From NCBI GenBank assembly GCA_019321725.1, contig CM033110.1:24421210-24485209 (forward strand): DNA of 64,000 nt. Reading direction: 5' to 3'. The DNA is from Paulownia fortunei. Taxonomy: Eukaryota > Streptophyta > Magnoliopsida > Lamiales > Paulowniaceae. The notes under the pieces were generated by a model. That model did not search any database, had not been told where the DNA came from, and worked only from the letters and a program-made list of their open reading frames with translations. Made by a program: the position numbers and the translations under genes. Shown one piece after another: positions 36,900 through 50,200 of the stretch (the stretch's first letter is position 1; each line of letters begins with the position of its first letter).

Positions 36900-38230
36900 A
36901 CGAAATGCCATGTTACTTATATTTTGTTAGTATATTCTGTTCTGCTCTAACAGCCAAATGTGCTAATCAACATACGATGATTCATTTAAGAATGGCAGTT
37001 TTGAAGCTTTATCGATACGGGTATTGCGTACAGATGTTTCTTGAATTTAGGCTTTTTCAGTCGGTTTCATTTGTCAAAGGCTATTTGAAATGTTGGAACA
37101 TGAATTCATTATGATGCATAAAATATCATGAATAGTTTCATACTTGGTTTAGCAGGTTGGCTTCCAACTAGAAATTATGTCTCACAACACCTCAACATGT
37201 ATCGAATTCCTGTTTTTGCATCTCCATAGAGTTAATTTCGGTCTAAAAGATGAGTATTAAAATGGAGTTGTAAACTGTTAGATTATGCATGCATGGTGTT
37301 GCTGCTAGATTATGTTAAAATGGAGTTGTAAACTATTAGATTATGCATGTTAGGTTATGCATGCGTAGTGATGCTGGTAGATTATTTTAGATTATGCATG
37401 GTGATACCATTAATTTATATACACATTCAATAACTTATAAATCCTCATTTTATTTTATAATATCATTCTATATACATATTCAATAACTCATAAACCCACT
37501 AATCGTATTATTTCATTTTATAACATCATTCTATATACATATTCAATAACTCATAAACCCACTAATCGTATTACTAAGTGGATGACATGAAGTTTGTAAA
37601 AATATTTTGAAATAATTTTGCAAAAACAAGAATGTGGCAACCTAACTCTTGGTTAATCATTGTCCCGATTAATACCATAATTATGCAATGCGTTATGGCC
37701 AGTTAGCACCCACATTATGGAAGGCATTATCAATGTCTCAGAAGACTTCTGTTGAAATAAGATATGACATGACCATACATGTCTTTCTGTTCCTCGTCGG
37801 AATGAATATCTTCAGCCGGTCGCATAAAAATGCTGTGTGGTTCCGTTCCAGTTAGGATATTGAACAAGGAAATGACCTTGAGAATGTTTGATCTACACTA
37901 ATGGAAACTGAAAAACAAAGGGTATGAAATCCAGACACTTGCCAAGAATTGTGAATACAACAACGCGCACATACATACACATATTTTAGGACCATGCAGT
38001 ACCTTCTTCACAGGGACAATCGAATTTTCGGGTGACAAGACTCAAAACATTAAAATCAGTGGTGATCATATCGAATGTTTGACAAATATCAGCGAAAAAG
38101 AATGGCTACGAAGCATATTTCCTATCAAAAAAATTTCATTGTGGAACCCAGAAATACAGTTTTTTACAAGCTCTCGAGTCAGTTTTTTATAAGTGCTACG
38201 AAAAAATTTCTCGAGTATAGCAAAGCAATG
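36900..38230. other. Spacer between convergent RING and PGAP1 genes
   Basis: Both 3' UTRs end here. It contains two tandem-repeat blocks (37257-37387 and 37406-37580). No gene is seen. Confidence 0.6.
37257..37580. repeat. Two adjacent short tandem-repeat blocks
   Basis: Block 1 (37257-37387) has two copies that start 'ttaaaatggagttgtaaact' and continue 'ttagattatgcatg', about 58-70 bp each. Block 2 (37406-37580) has three copies built on 'tatatacatattcaataact'. The last two, starting at 37462 and 37525, are nearly identical with a 63-bp period. Confidence 0.8.
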
Positions 38231-41200
38231 TCAATGTCTGTGTGAATGCTTTCTGCTCCTATGATACTTCTCACCCTTCTTTCTGTTCCTTCTCTGGATG
38301 ATCCTAAAAGTGAAGGAAACTATTCCAATTGCAGCCATTGCATAAAATGCCCGATATGGTGCTAATGCCAAGGCAGAAAGATAGGAAAAATATCCAGCAA
38401 GGAGATAAGCAAAGCTTAGTCTGATTTCCCACAGTGGGATGCCCGGGATTGGAAACAGATAGAAATTGAATTCAGGCTTTGAATCACATATTCCATGCAG
38501 CACGACACCAGTGCAAAGTACAGAATCCCAAAACCATGGAAAGCTTTGACCAATACCAATTCGCTGCAAACATAAAAGCGCTATGTGAGTGCGAGCAGTA
38601 AGCTAGGGGTTTTTTAGCCTATTCCTTGATTAAATGACAAGGCAACTTGAGAGCATACAAGTGGAGGATTAACTTTTGATTAATAAAGTACAGGTTTATT
38701 ACTGATTTACTGATGTTCAAGAAAACCAGCTAATTCATCATGAATTGTGCAAGCAAAAAATAAATGAGCCTAAAAGATTATGGGAATAACTACGCGGGCA
38801 AACACTATATCCAAATTCTTAAGATAACTTCACTTGATTTTGTGGGTGAAAAATGCAAGAATTTTACATAAAAAAATTCAGAAGCCAAAGTCAAAAGATA
38901 TCAAAATGAATTTTAATAGCAAATTTAAAAATCCACAACAATATGAAAACAGCAATAAAAAATCACAACTCATGAGAAATGTGCAAGCCAGTCACCAGTG
39001 GTTGTTCCTATTTTCTTTTTTCTTTTTTTTCCTTTTAAATTATGAGTACATAGATGGAGGCAGTACAACTTATCAAGATGCCAGCCCAAGGGCAATTAAA
39101 TAATTTTAGAAAGTTAATATAAATGAAAAAACAATATTTCAACATTAAAGACACTAACTGTGTTTTAACAGGCTATAGTCATGTCAATCACTAGAGAAGA
39201 ATTGGGGTACAGCCTCGTTTGTGGAGAAAAATTAATTTATTGCAGCAGAAGCAAAAAGATGATATCACGCCAGACCTTGAAGAATACTACATGACCCCGA
39301 AAAACAGAAGACTACCAGAGATTTTTCAGGATGTTATGATTCAACTTGAGATTGATACTGCTTAATCATTATCACAGCTTTTTTGTACCTCAGAAGCATG
39401 TTTTTTTTTTTTTTCTCTTATTCTCATTTTCTTTTTTCATAAAATTAGAGTGACGTGGAACTTTTAGTATTCCTTGGCCAAATAAAAGATTAAAACATCA
39501 TACCACAGCATTTTCCAAAATTTTAAATTAGCAGTCCACCAAACAAAGACATTAGGAAGTACACAGGATTTCTCAGGTGAAAAGGTAGTGGTAAATCACG
39601 CATACCTGAAGCCAGGCCACAAGTGAAGGGACAAACATTAATGCTGCAAGCAAATGTAAAACAAGTAAACCATGCCGGTGGTGGAAGATCTCTAGTTGTG
39701 TGTCACCATAGCTTCTTGTAGATTCAGGGCTACCAGTACAGGTCTCGTTTACAGGAAACAGCTTGCTACTGTCACCATCGTACTTGGAGTTATGTAGCAT
39801 TAAGCCACTGTCGCCCTCATTTCCAGATTCATAAAACTCCTTGGTCCGGACATGGCTGCGAAATGAAGCCATCAAAAAACTGTTTACAAAGACACAAAAT
39901 GACACTTAGATCGTATTAAAATGAATTAATATTGGAATACCAAGTAAACTTAGCTGCACCCTTAGAAGAAGAAGAAGAAGAAATCAAAAAGCACACAGCA
40001 ATAACAAACATACAAAACAAAGCTTGTAGAAAAAGCAACAGGATCTTTACGTATTATACAAAAGAAAGCTATGATGTATATATTATCTGTTCCAGACTTT
40101 GGAAAAATTGTATCCATCAGACAACCGTAAGTGCATGCTACAGCCTCAAAAATTCAATCCGACTTCGTTGGACTATTAGTTCCTCCTGTTGAAGAGTTGG
40201 TACTTGGGTTTAATGTATATCATTATTAATCAAGAGTAAATCCCCAGTTGTTCTTGCACTGGAAACAATATTCTATACTCAGACAGGTTCCGAAGACACA
40301 CGGTTTATATTAAAGTCAGAGAAAGGAATTACATTATTTTCCTGTTCTCCAGATGATTAACTTTTCGGGGACCAGATTAGCGGGCATAAATAAAGAGCCT
40401 CACCCTCACCCCCCAAACAACATTCCAAGGGTTACACATCATATCACTTCTGGATTTAAATGATGCATTTTACTAGCTCTAACCCCAAATGTAAGGTACA
40501 AAACTTACATCTTGGAATCTGGGAGATGCTAATTCAATGATTAAAACATGATACTCATGGTCTTGCCATGGCAAAAGTCTATTGTATGTAAGTTCAAGAT
40601 TTCTCTCCATCCTATTGCCTATTGCATTAAAATTTTTGTAGCTAGTCGAATACTCAAAATCTTGAGGAATCTCGTCTTTTTTGCCAAAGCTATATAATCT
40701 AATGACCTGGAACTTTCTTCTAGGTCATTAAAATGAAAAGAAAGGACTTCGACAGCAAGTGGCAGTCAACAAATTTGGGAGCGGAGCTGGGTTTGCTAAA
40801 CTAAGATATACATCTGTATATATAAGTATAAAACTCCAGTATGAAGCAGTTCTTCGGTATGTACTATATACTAATGTGACATGGCCAATCATTCCATGTA
40901 GGACTCAACTCTCATGTACTAATACTACATGGCCGCATTACGTACAAACACATGAGAATTGCAAAAACTTGTATAAACATCTAAGCGCAATTCAAGCATT
41001 CTAGTCAAAGCAAATATTGAGAGAGGAAATTCTGTTTACAGGTACCTGGACAAAGCGCTGTGGCAGCATAAAGCATGTGATAAGAACAACACAAAGAGAC
41101 CCAGTGCTGGATGCACAAGGCACACCAAGGCAATGGAAACCAATGATGTAATAAGCAGAGGATTCACCCTTAAAATCCTTACCACCTGCTCCATGAACAG

Positions 41201-44200
41201 ATTAGACAAGGAATATAAAATCAACTTCAGATAATTGAATCTCACAAAGCAAAATGGAACAAAAAAAATACAATTTTGTAAGAAATGAGTTGCAAGTATA
41301 ACCACAAAGTAAATCCAAGAACTGGGAATGTATTTTACTAGGTCAATAACTTAGTTTTTACCATTTTCAAAAAAGTAGAAACAAAATAACTAAATCAACC
41401 TAACCTTCGATTTCATAATTCAGCTTGCCAATTATATCTCCACAGAAGTGCAAAATTACCTTAGTAGATGCAAAGTTGGAGGACTTATTGATGAACCATT
41501 GGACAAAAGAAAAACAGAAATTCCCTTCACATACTTGCCACCTGCAAAATTGAGCTTGTTTTAGCTTATAATAGAATATGAAGAACAGTCCCAATCTCAA
41601 TTGCAATTAGAATAGAGAGTTTCAAATTAAATTGCTAGACTGTTTTATAGGGACTCGTTAATGAAACAAGATATGGCTTACACGACTAAGACTTCAAATA
41701 AGAAAGGTCACTCCTCTTTATGCGATTATGACTACACAGGCACACATTGGCATGCAAGTGAGTTAGTGAATACACACGCATGGACAGACATACACAAACA
41801 GAGCTACTAACCGTTTCTTGACAAATACATGGACAGTGCCAGCCACATAAAAAAGCAATTGGGAAAGTAATATCAGCACAACTATCGCCCCATTTGCAAA
41901 AACATAGCAAAGTATCGACACAATAGAGAAACTCATAGTCGGAGGAAGGGATTGAGAGCTTAAGCAAGAAAAGAGCACAGCAAACAAAATCGGCAATGTG
42001 GCGAGGAAGAAAAATGTCCTTGGCATTCTCAGGTTTGATTCAACAGCAGATAGCACTGACGGTATGGGCTGATCAAGTTCCCATGCATATGCCTGCCGCA
42101 TCAGAGCAAAAAACGCAACAGCGAAGCAAAGACCACTGATCTGCATGGGGTTGGTTCCATTAGAGCTAAAACTCATGAGAATTTACCAATCAAAATGAAT
42201 ATGAAGCTTAAGAAATATTATCAACAATGAAGCTTGAGAAACCAATATGATGGTAAAATTGAAAGCAGTTATTCAATTATTTTATTAAGGCATGTGTTGC
42301 CTTAAGGCTTGAGAAAAGAAATTGGAAAATATACTACATTGTCATATGTGTATGTTCAAAACAATTTGAAGATTTAACTCATCAAGGTAAAACATAGTGT
42401 CTTATGCAAAGTTTAATGAAAGAAAAATGTAAATTTATTGGAACTGAGACATTCAACCAATAACGAAGTGGAGTCAATCACAAAATACTGAACAATACCT
42501 CAAAAGGTAAAGTATTAGTATCAAATTTTAAAAAACAGAATAGAGTTAAAATTTTATAAACACTTCAAATCCAACTGAAAAATATCCGTTGTGAGAAGGG
42601 TAGGCAGTTACAAAGAAATCACCTGAGAGAAATATAAAAGCAAGAATCTACCAGCAGCAGCAGTGAGAGAAACACCAACAGTACTTTTATAAGAGCAATG
42701 TGGGTCTATCTGCAGAGAATTGCAGAGACAAAAAATTACCAATTAACAGTATATGAAGAAAACTTACCAAATAACAATAATTTCCTGTCCGCAAGTGCTG
42801 ATGGGTAACAAATGTTATATTTTAAGTCAAGGACTATACCAGTAACAAAACAGTTGTCTTGTCAGATTCTGGAGAAGAAGTCCAGAGTGCTGGAGAGGAA
42901 TCCACAACAATTGTTTCCGAATACAAATTTGGAAATACATGCAGACCAGATGTCGCATCCCAAGCAAGTGCCACAGGTGGGAAACAGCGACGCCTACAAA
43001 GTCCTGCATTCCAGGGAATCAGTCACTACATGCAGAAAATAAAACTGACAAAGCAACAAGGTCCAGAGTTCTAGTTTCAGACGCCCATAAAGGTTTTTAT
43101 AAAGCTTTAAAATTAATTAGTAGTAAGCACATGATCTGTTCATTTACAATCACAACAAACAAAATCATAAATATTAAAAATCCAGTAATTCATTAGGGAT
43201 TGGCTTTCATATTGGGTTCAGGCACAGCCCAGAGAAGTCCAAATGAAGAAAAAAAGAAAAGACATCAATAGAAGCCAGAGGTAGAGTGTGTAAGCATCAA
43301 TCCAGGAGGGATTACAAAACCTAAACGCAAAAGCTGTCTTACATGTGATCATCTATAAAGCTTCAAGTTGATAAAGGAGTGTACGAGTGCACATGTAATG
43401 AAGGTCAAGCATTGCTCTCAGAATATAGAATCGCATTTTGTTAACATCTGATCTTGTTAACAAGCTTTTTAGGCTGCCTAAATAATTGGTTCTAGGTGCC
43501 TAATTTAGGATACATATTGCATCTAACCACATGCAATATCTGATTAGTTTTTGAATTTGGTAGGAAGCTTCATTGTCTGACGAATTTTAAGAGAAAGCAT
43601 CATGTAAAGAGATTTTAATCAATCTGGATCGAGAGTTTTAGAACATAAAATTGGCATCCATTACATAATATAGGCGACCAGCCAGTTCTCACTTAATGCA
43701 ATCGGTAAGCCACATATTGTCAACAGACAGGCACAGGCCTGCTGAGTGAGAGAAAGTCCTTTTTCCCCAACAAGTGGGGTGGTGGGAGCGACCATTACCA
43801 AATTGTAAGAAGAGTTTAAGAAATTGGAAGAGCAAAACAGTTCAAGTAATAATCATTGGAACTCATGATATAGGATGGATGGTAACTGAACACTTACTAC
43901 TAGTTTCCACATCTCCTGACTCTTCAACAGGAAATTCTGACTTCTTAATTCCACAGCCAGTTGTTATGAGAGATAACGAAACAGGAAGAAGGCCTAAGCT
44001 AACAGAGAACGTAAGATTGAGAGTAAGAGGATGATCTTCCTTCAAATTCACATCCTGCCAAACAATCAAATTACGCAACAATGAGTCATTATTACCCAAT
44101 ACAGTGTTCATGTTTCTTAACTTCTGAAGTTGCTAAGCTATATCCCAAAATCTTGACCTTTTCTGAATATAATGAATGAATCAACTGGTAAGGGGAGAAT

Positions 44201-47200
44201 ACTTGCTGTCCATCCTTTGGATTGAAAAATTGTCCGACTCCCATAGAAGCCGCTGGTGGAGGTCTCCCTGAAACAGTCTGAGAACAGAAATCTCTTAATG
44301 TAGCTAAAATAACTATTACAGGAAAAAAAAAAAGGTTGTTGCTTATCATATCAATTAGAGCCACAAAAGTGTGTAAGAAAAGAAAGAGAAGCAGTACTTT
44401 TAATTATGAGGCCCTTCTCGTACATAATTACGGTTCTGATAGAAAATTGTTATAATAATTATGGTTGGGCATCTTAAAATATTTTTAAACCACAAAAGAC
44501 TGCACCCAACAACTTATGTATTGTATAATATACATCAAGTATAATATAATTTGATTAAAAATAGGGAAATAAAGTAGTATTGATTAAGAATAGGGTAAAT
44601 AGCACTTACTCCTAAATAGATAAAAAAGGACATATATCAACAAGAAAACCAATTACCCTATTGTTAATCAATAAAGTAGGGTAAGTGTTCTTTCCCAAAT
44701 CTCTTTGAGAAAGATGCCTTCTTTTGAACCTCTAAACTAAGTTAGAGAAATGCAATCAAGCAAACTAATGTCGGGGTTTAAAGTCACTCACCGTAACAGA
44801 CCACTCTCCAGCAGCACTACGAGAATAATCATAAAGATTCTTTACAAAAATGGTAAGTTCTCTTCTAAAAAATGCAATCGAGCAAAATAATGTCAGGGTT
44901 CAAAGTCGCGCACCATTACAAACCGCTCTCCAGCAGCACTACGAGAATACTCATAAAGATTTTTTTCAAAAAGGGCAACTGCTCTTCCCCAAATCTCTTT
45001 TAAGAAAAATGCCTTCTTTATAACCTCTAACATCTAAGAAAAATGCAATCAAGCATAATATAGGGGTTTAAAATCGCGCAACGTTACAGACCGCTCTCTA
45101 GCAGCACTACAAGAATAATCATAAAGATTTTTCCAACAAAAAAGATAAAGAGTATAAAGAACGCAAATGTGGTGCATAATTTCGACGCAAATAAGAGTAT
45201 AAACACCATTAAAAAAAAAATAGAAAACTCCCCTTAAACGTGGGGAGTCGCTGACCAAATTCAGGGCAAAAAGGGTATGAAAGGCGTAAGGAGTCAAGAA
45301 AGAAAGGGTCCTCCAATAGCAATGAGACATGCGGGCACTAAAAACCAGAGGCAAAGACATAGGCAGACATGCAACAAGCGGCACTGACTTGATATGCTAA
45401 TTACTGAAAGTTCAATTTACCAAACTATTCTCATATTCTCGTGCTGTTATCTATTTGTATATCTTCCTGATATATGCTCTTTTATCTCGTGCTGTTTTCT
45501 TCATCAACATCGCATACTTTACCTACGCCTATATAGTTTTAGACCACAAGACTTATGCTATATTTTAGCCCATTACATCTACAATGGAGGTTATTTTTAC
45601 TGTCAATCATGCTTTATATTTCTCTTGTTCCAGGGTCTTCCTATACTGCACGTTGGTTGTCAATTCAATGGTTTTTTCTAGGATTATTATTCTTCTTTAT
45701 CTAACAAGATGTAGTTACTAGCAATGAAAAAAAATAAAAATTAGTATGATTTAGCCAGATATATCTCAATGAATTGTGTGAACAGCCAACAGTAACTAGA
45801 TGATAAGACCTTTACTTTTACATGCGGGGGATTTCTAGTTTTCCAGTGGATTCTGCTGGATAGATGTTCTATCCCTACCTCCTTCTCAATGAAAATTCTA
45901 ACTCAAGAATCTTGATTCTATCCATCACTACTTAGTCTGTCACACACTATTTGCAGCAAAAGTACCACCATTTCTTGTATTTTCAACATTGACAATTATA
46001 GAAAAATATTACGAAACTTTTTGCAGGCTTTTGAAATGAAAAGAAGAGGAAAAGACGCGCAAAAATGACATTGCAGGAGAACCAAATATAACGAATGTAA
46101 GTTGAGAGGATAAAGTGCTATTAAGTTACTTTTGGGGATAAAATGCTGGTGAAATTTAGGGCGTAAAGTGCTATTCACCCTATTTTTAAGCAATACTATT
46201 TTAGTATTTATATTAAGTTGATGTATATTATATAATACATCAGTAAAGGTGTTCACAGTTCAGTAAACTGTCCAAACCAAAAATTGAAAACTTGATACGT
46301 ATCGAAACTGTACCAAAAAATTCAGTTTTGTAATTGTTCTAATTTTTATAAAAATTCGGTATTTGATTTGATTTCAGTTTTTCGTTTCGGTTTATTGACC
46401 GTACCGACTACCAAATTATTATTATTCATATATTTTTATTTAATTGTTATAATTTTTAAATATTTATTATTTGTATTTATACTATTTTTTTATTCTTTAC
46501 TTACCAAAACTAAAAAGGTAAGTAAAAAAATTGATTTTAATATTCAATTTTTATTATTTTTTATTTTTTAAAAATATATGGTTAACCATAATATCCAAAA
46601 ACAATTCGATAATAACCGAACCAAACCGATTAATTTAGTTTGGTATAAGATATTGGCATTTTGGCGCACCGAATTTTTGGTTTACCAAACGAACACCCTT
46701 TTCATAAGTTGAGGGTTGAAATTAGGTGCAGTTTTCTGTAGTTTAAAAATATTTAAACCATGCCCAACCATAATTATGATAAGCAATTACTCACTCATAA
46801 ATTATGTCATGTTCAGTGACTGGCATGAACATAACTCTGGGGATCTCCAATGTACTAGTAATTCTCAGAAGTCCTTTCGAAATGAAAATCATTAGAGTCC
46901 TTAAGAAACACAATCCCAACAAAGTTAATAATTGACTATCTTCTTTTTTTTTTTTTTTATAGGAATTCAAAAGCAAAGAAATCCTTCACATATTACAAAA
47001 CAAGCAGATTATGGCACAAGAATTCTCTAATTAACATGCATGAAATACAAATATAAACCAAAAACAAAGAATAAATACCGGGCGAGGCGCCACAGAGATT
47101 GTCAGGAACCTGAAGCCATGCATATCCTGAGGACCCAACCAAAATACAGCGGATGGAGGAGCTTGCTCAGTTTGACTACCTGGCTCAATCTTACCAACAA

Positions 47201-50200
47201 ATGGACATGTTGAGAAAGGACAGTATACAAACTTTGGCTCATCAAAAAACCCTCTGGTGATAAAAGGACATAATACCTGCCTTGGAGCTGGGCCAGAGGG
47301 AATGTGGACCATTTTTGATGTGACTTCCACAACCCGTTTGTTCATTGAAAATTCTGAAGCTGAAGTTCCCTTCTCTCGCCAAAGATGAAGTCGCACACCA
47401 GAACAAGGTGAAAGATTCGTGACAAAAACAAAGTGGTTTTTTCTGTCCGGACCCTGAACATTGAAAGAGCTCTATGAATCCTGCTTCAGAGGTTATCACC
47501 ATAATTGGCTATCATTTTATCCATAGCGCACACTGAAGCTACTAAGCCTCTTGTTTCAGAGAAAAGACAAATTTGCTTGCCTTTTATATTTTAGGCCACA
47601 TAATAAACCAAATTAAATTGATTATAGATGTGGCTACCAAATGGGAATTCTACAACCTTGGTGAGATATCTAGATTTATGAAGATATAGAAAAGCCACAT
47701 AAAACATAGGAGATCAAGTAATTTCAAATTCAGACCCACCCACCCACCCCCACCCCCACCCCCACCCCCACCCCCACCCCCACCCCCAACAGGCCTGATG
47801 AAGTCCAAAAGTAAAAGTTTCTGAACTCTCTAGATGAAGCTAACCAGTTTCTGAATGTCCAGCCATCGTCTTCTCCCATCCATAGCTAAAACAGTGACGG
47901 TACTAGTTTGAATGTAAAGGTCTCTTTCAAGTCCATCTTCACTCCACTGGCTATTACTTGGGCAACCAGATACCCCAGTGACTTGCGAACCTGCTTCATT
48001 ATAGTAAGTTGTCAAAATACTTAAAGATTATTTACTCCAGAAGATCATGAATAACACCACCAACAAGCTGACTCTAAGCACAACTACCGTATCATGTAAA
48101 ACTTAGAAAAGGTTGAACATCAAACATGCTACCGATTCTATTTTGCAGAGACCAAGTTTTCTTTTTCTTTTCTTTTTTTTGTCTTATTAATATTCTCATC
48201 CCCAGAATTGCCAATATGCCCAAAGAAAAATACTTTAAGATGAATACTACAGGCTGCGCCAGATCAGTAGTAATAGTTCAATTGCTTTGAATCCCAACAC
48301 AAAAAAATGGTTGACCAATTCCAGCAAATAAAGTTCACGTCAAATGATTCAGCCAGCTTCTGTATGAAAACAAAAGGATTCAGATAGAGAATACCAGAAT
48401 TGACTCTTCCATTTTGATTAGGAAAAAGGGCAGACTTTTGCAGTAGTTGTAATTGCCTCGATGAAAAGAAGTTCTGCGGGATTCCACTATGAAGCATTTT
48501 TGTAAATATTCCAAGTCTTTGTCGTACATCATTAAAAGGTTGACCTGTCTTTGTGTCTATCAGACTGAGGAGAGTGTGCGACACCTAAAAAGTGGGCATG
48601 ATTTTCAGGACCCCATACGCTGTAACATTAGTAGTTCCAGGAGAGCTTTATGACTTACTTGCACAACTAGCTGATTACACCATAAGATAACCTGGTGCTC
48701 CATTGACAACCACACATTCTTCATGCCAGTGCTACTTATCATGAAGCCATGTGTAGGAGGAACAATACCATCAAGGGACTCTAACTTTGTGCGCACCTAG
48801 AATTGAAAATCGAGGGAGTAAGCATATACATAACATGATCATCTATCACAGATTGGCTCAAAGAACGACTTGTAACTGGAGCATAAAACAATTTACACCT
48901 TTGAGAGAACATATTATGGAGCCACTTTTTTAAGTGGACTAGTAAGAGCGGCATTGACTAAAATTTCAGCATTATCAATAAAATTTGAGTTTAATAATTA
49001 ATATAAACATCTAATATTTCAATGTAATTAAATAAGAAGGTCGGAAAATGCTATGGGAATAAAACAAGGAACAGATTATCCTAGATAAAGTGAAACATAA
49101 AAAAGGCAATCGAACAATTAAAAATTTTCAGAACACGTTATCCACGTCATTCTGAAGGAACTAAATTGAGGATAAATTTAATGAAGCATCATCGAATCGT
49201 TTCAAAGTACTCATGCATGCCAGGGAGCTCTAACCAGTATAAGTATGTAAAGAAAATACTAAGATAATTTTTTGAAATGATATCACAAGAGAAGTGGTTC
49301 TCTCTCCATAACAACTTCACAAGTTTCCCGTGAATCAAATCTCTAGTCTATTATCATAGTACAAGTAAATGCAAACATTTGTGTACCTGGTAATCATTAT
49401 AACCACCAGAAATCGAGACAATGACGACATGAGAAAGCAAAGGATCAGATACGTAGTGACCTGCCCGAGAGGTTTGGACCTCATATCCTTTCCTCCATGC
49501 CTGATTCACGTGTGCATAATAGTGGCCCAAGGATGGCTGCAATGCCACAGGAGGAGACCTGGACAAAAAGATAAAATTACTGACAACTGCACAGCAATAA
49601 AAAACCACCAAAGACACAACAAATAAACTATAAAATTTACTGGTGTGGGGTGGAAAGTGTCAGAACAGTTTCAACAGCAAACTTTCTCAAATGAGGGTGC
49701 ACTACTGCAGCCCTAGCAACAAAACCACCCATAGAGTGACCAACCAATATCACACTTTTAGGTAGACTGCCAGAAATAGAAGCGCCTTCTTTGGCTCGAG
49801 CTTCACGAGATTCTTTATACTGATCCAAAATCTACAATCATAAACATCACAGTAATTAATTGCAATCTCAGAGAACTTGGTGTTGTAAGTTCGCTCCATA
49901 AAGAGATGGAATCGAACCAGCAACCGGAAGGGAATAATATTGAATTTGATGAGATTGATTCCAAGTCACGAAGTTAAGTTTTAGGTCAAGACAGTATGAA
50001 CTCATTCAAGAATTAAAGCAACTAAGTGTCAGAAACATATTGAACGAATTCAAATGAGCCCAATTACTCACCATTAAAGTGAATAATTTATACAAGCTAA
50101 AAAAATACATTACATGTATGAAAGACGTCTCACAACATGGCTAACTTTTCCGGTAACAAAAAGGAATCAATCAATAATGGGCTCAGGCTTAGATAAGATG

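Larger units (their letters stand above)
44445..46788. mobile_element. ~2.3-kb inverted-repeat element in a PGAP1 intron
   Basis: The left arm (44445-44620) reads '(a)attg.tat.ataattatgg', 'ttgggcat', then 'gtattgtataatatacatca' and 'atagggtaaatagcact'. The same series occurs in reverse complement at about 46150-46240 plus 46703-46788. Total arm length is about 175 bp with perhaps 15-20 percent visible divergence. The right arm is split by a MITE at 46241-46702. The interior has no recognised transposase; it holds a 122-bp tandem repeat. Boundaries are approximate and no outer target duplication was fixed. Confidence 0.65.

Noticed and set aside
45394..45681. 95-codon plus-strand ORF in a PGAP1 intron
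   Set aside because: Inside the inverted-repeat element, hydrophobic but without transposase or other family motifs.
47735..47788. CCCCCA repeat as interstitial telomere
   Set aside because: Plant telomeres are TTTAGGG/CCCTAAA; this unit has no TAA and does not match.
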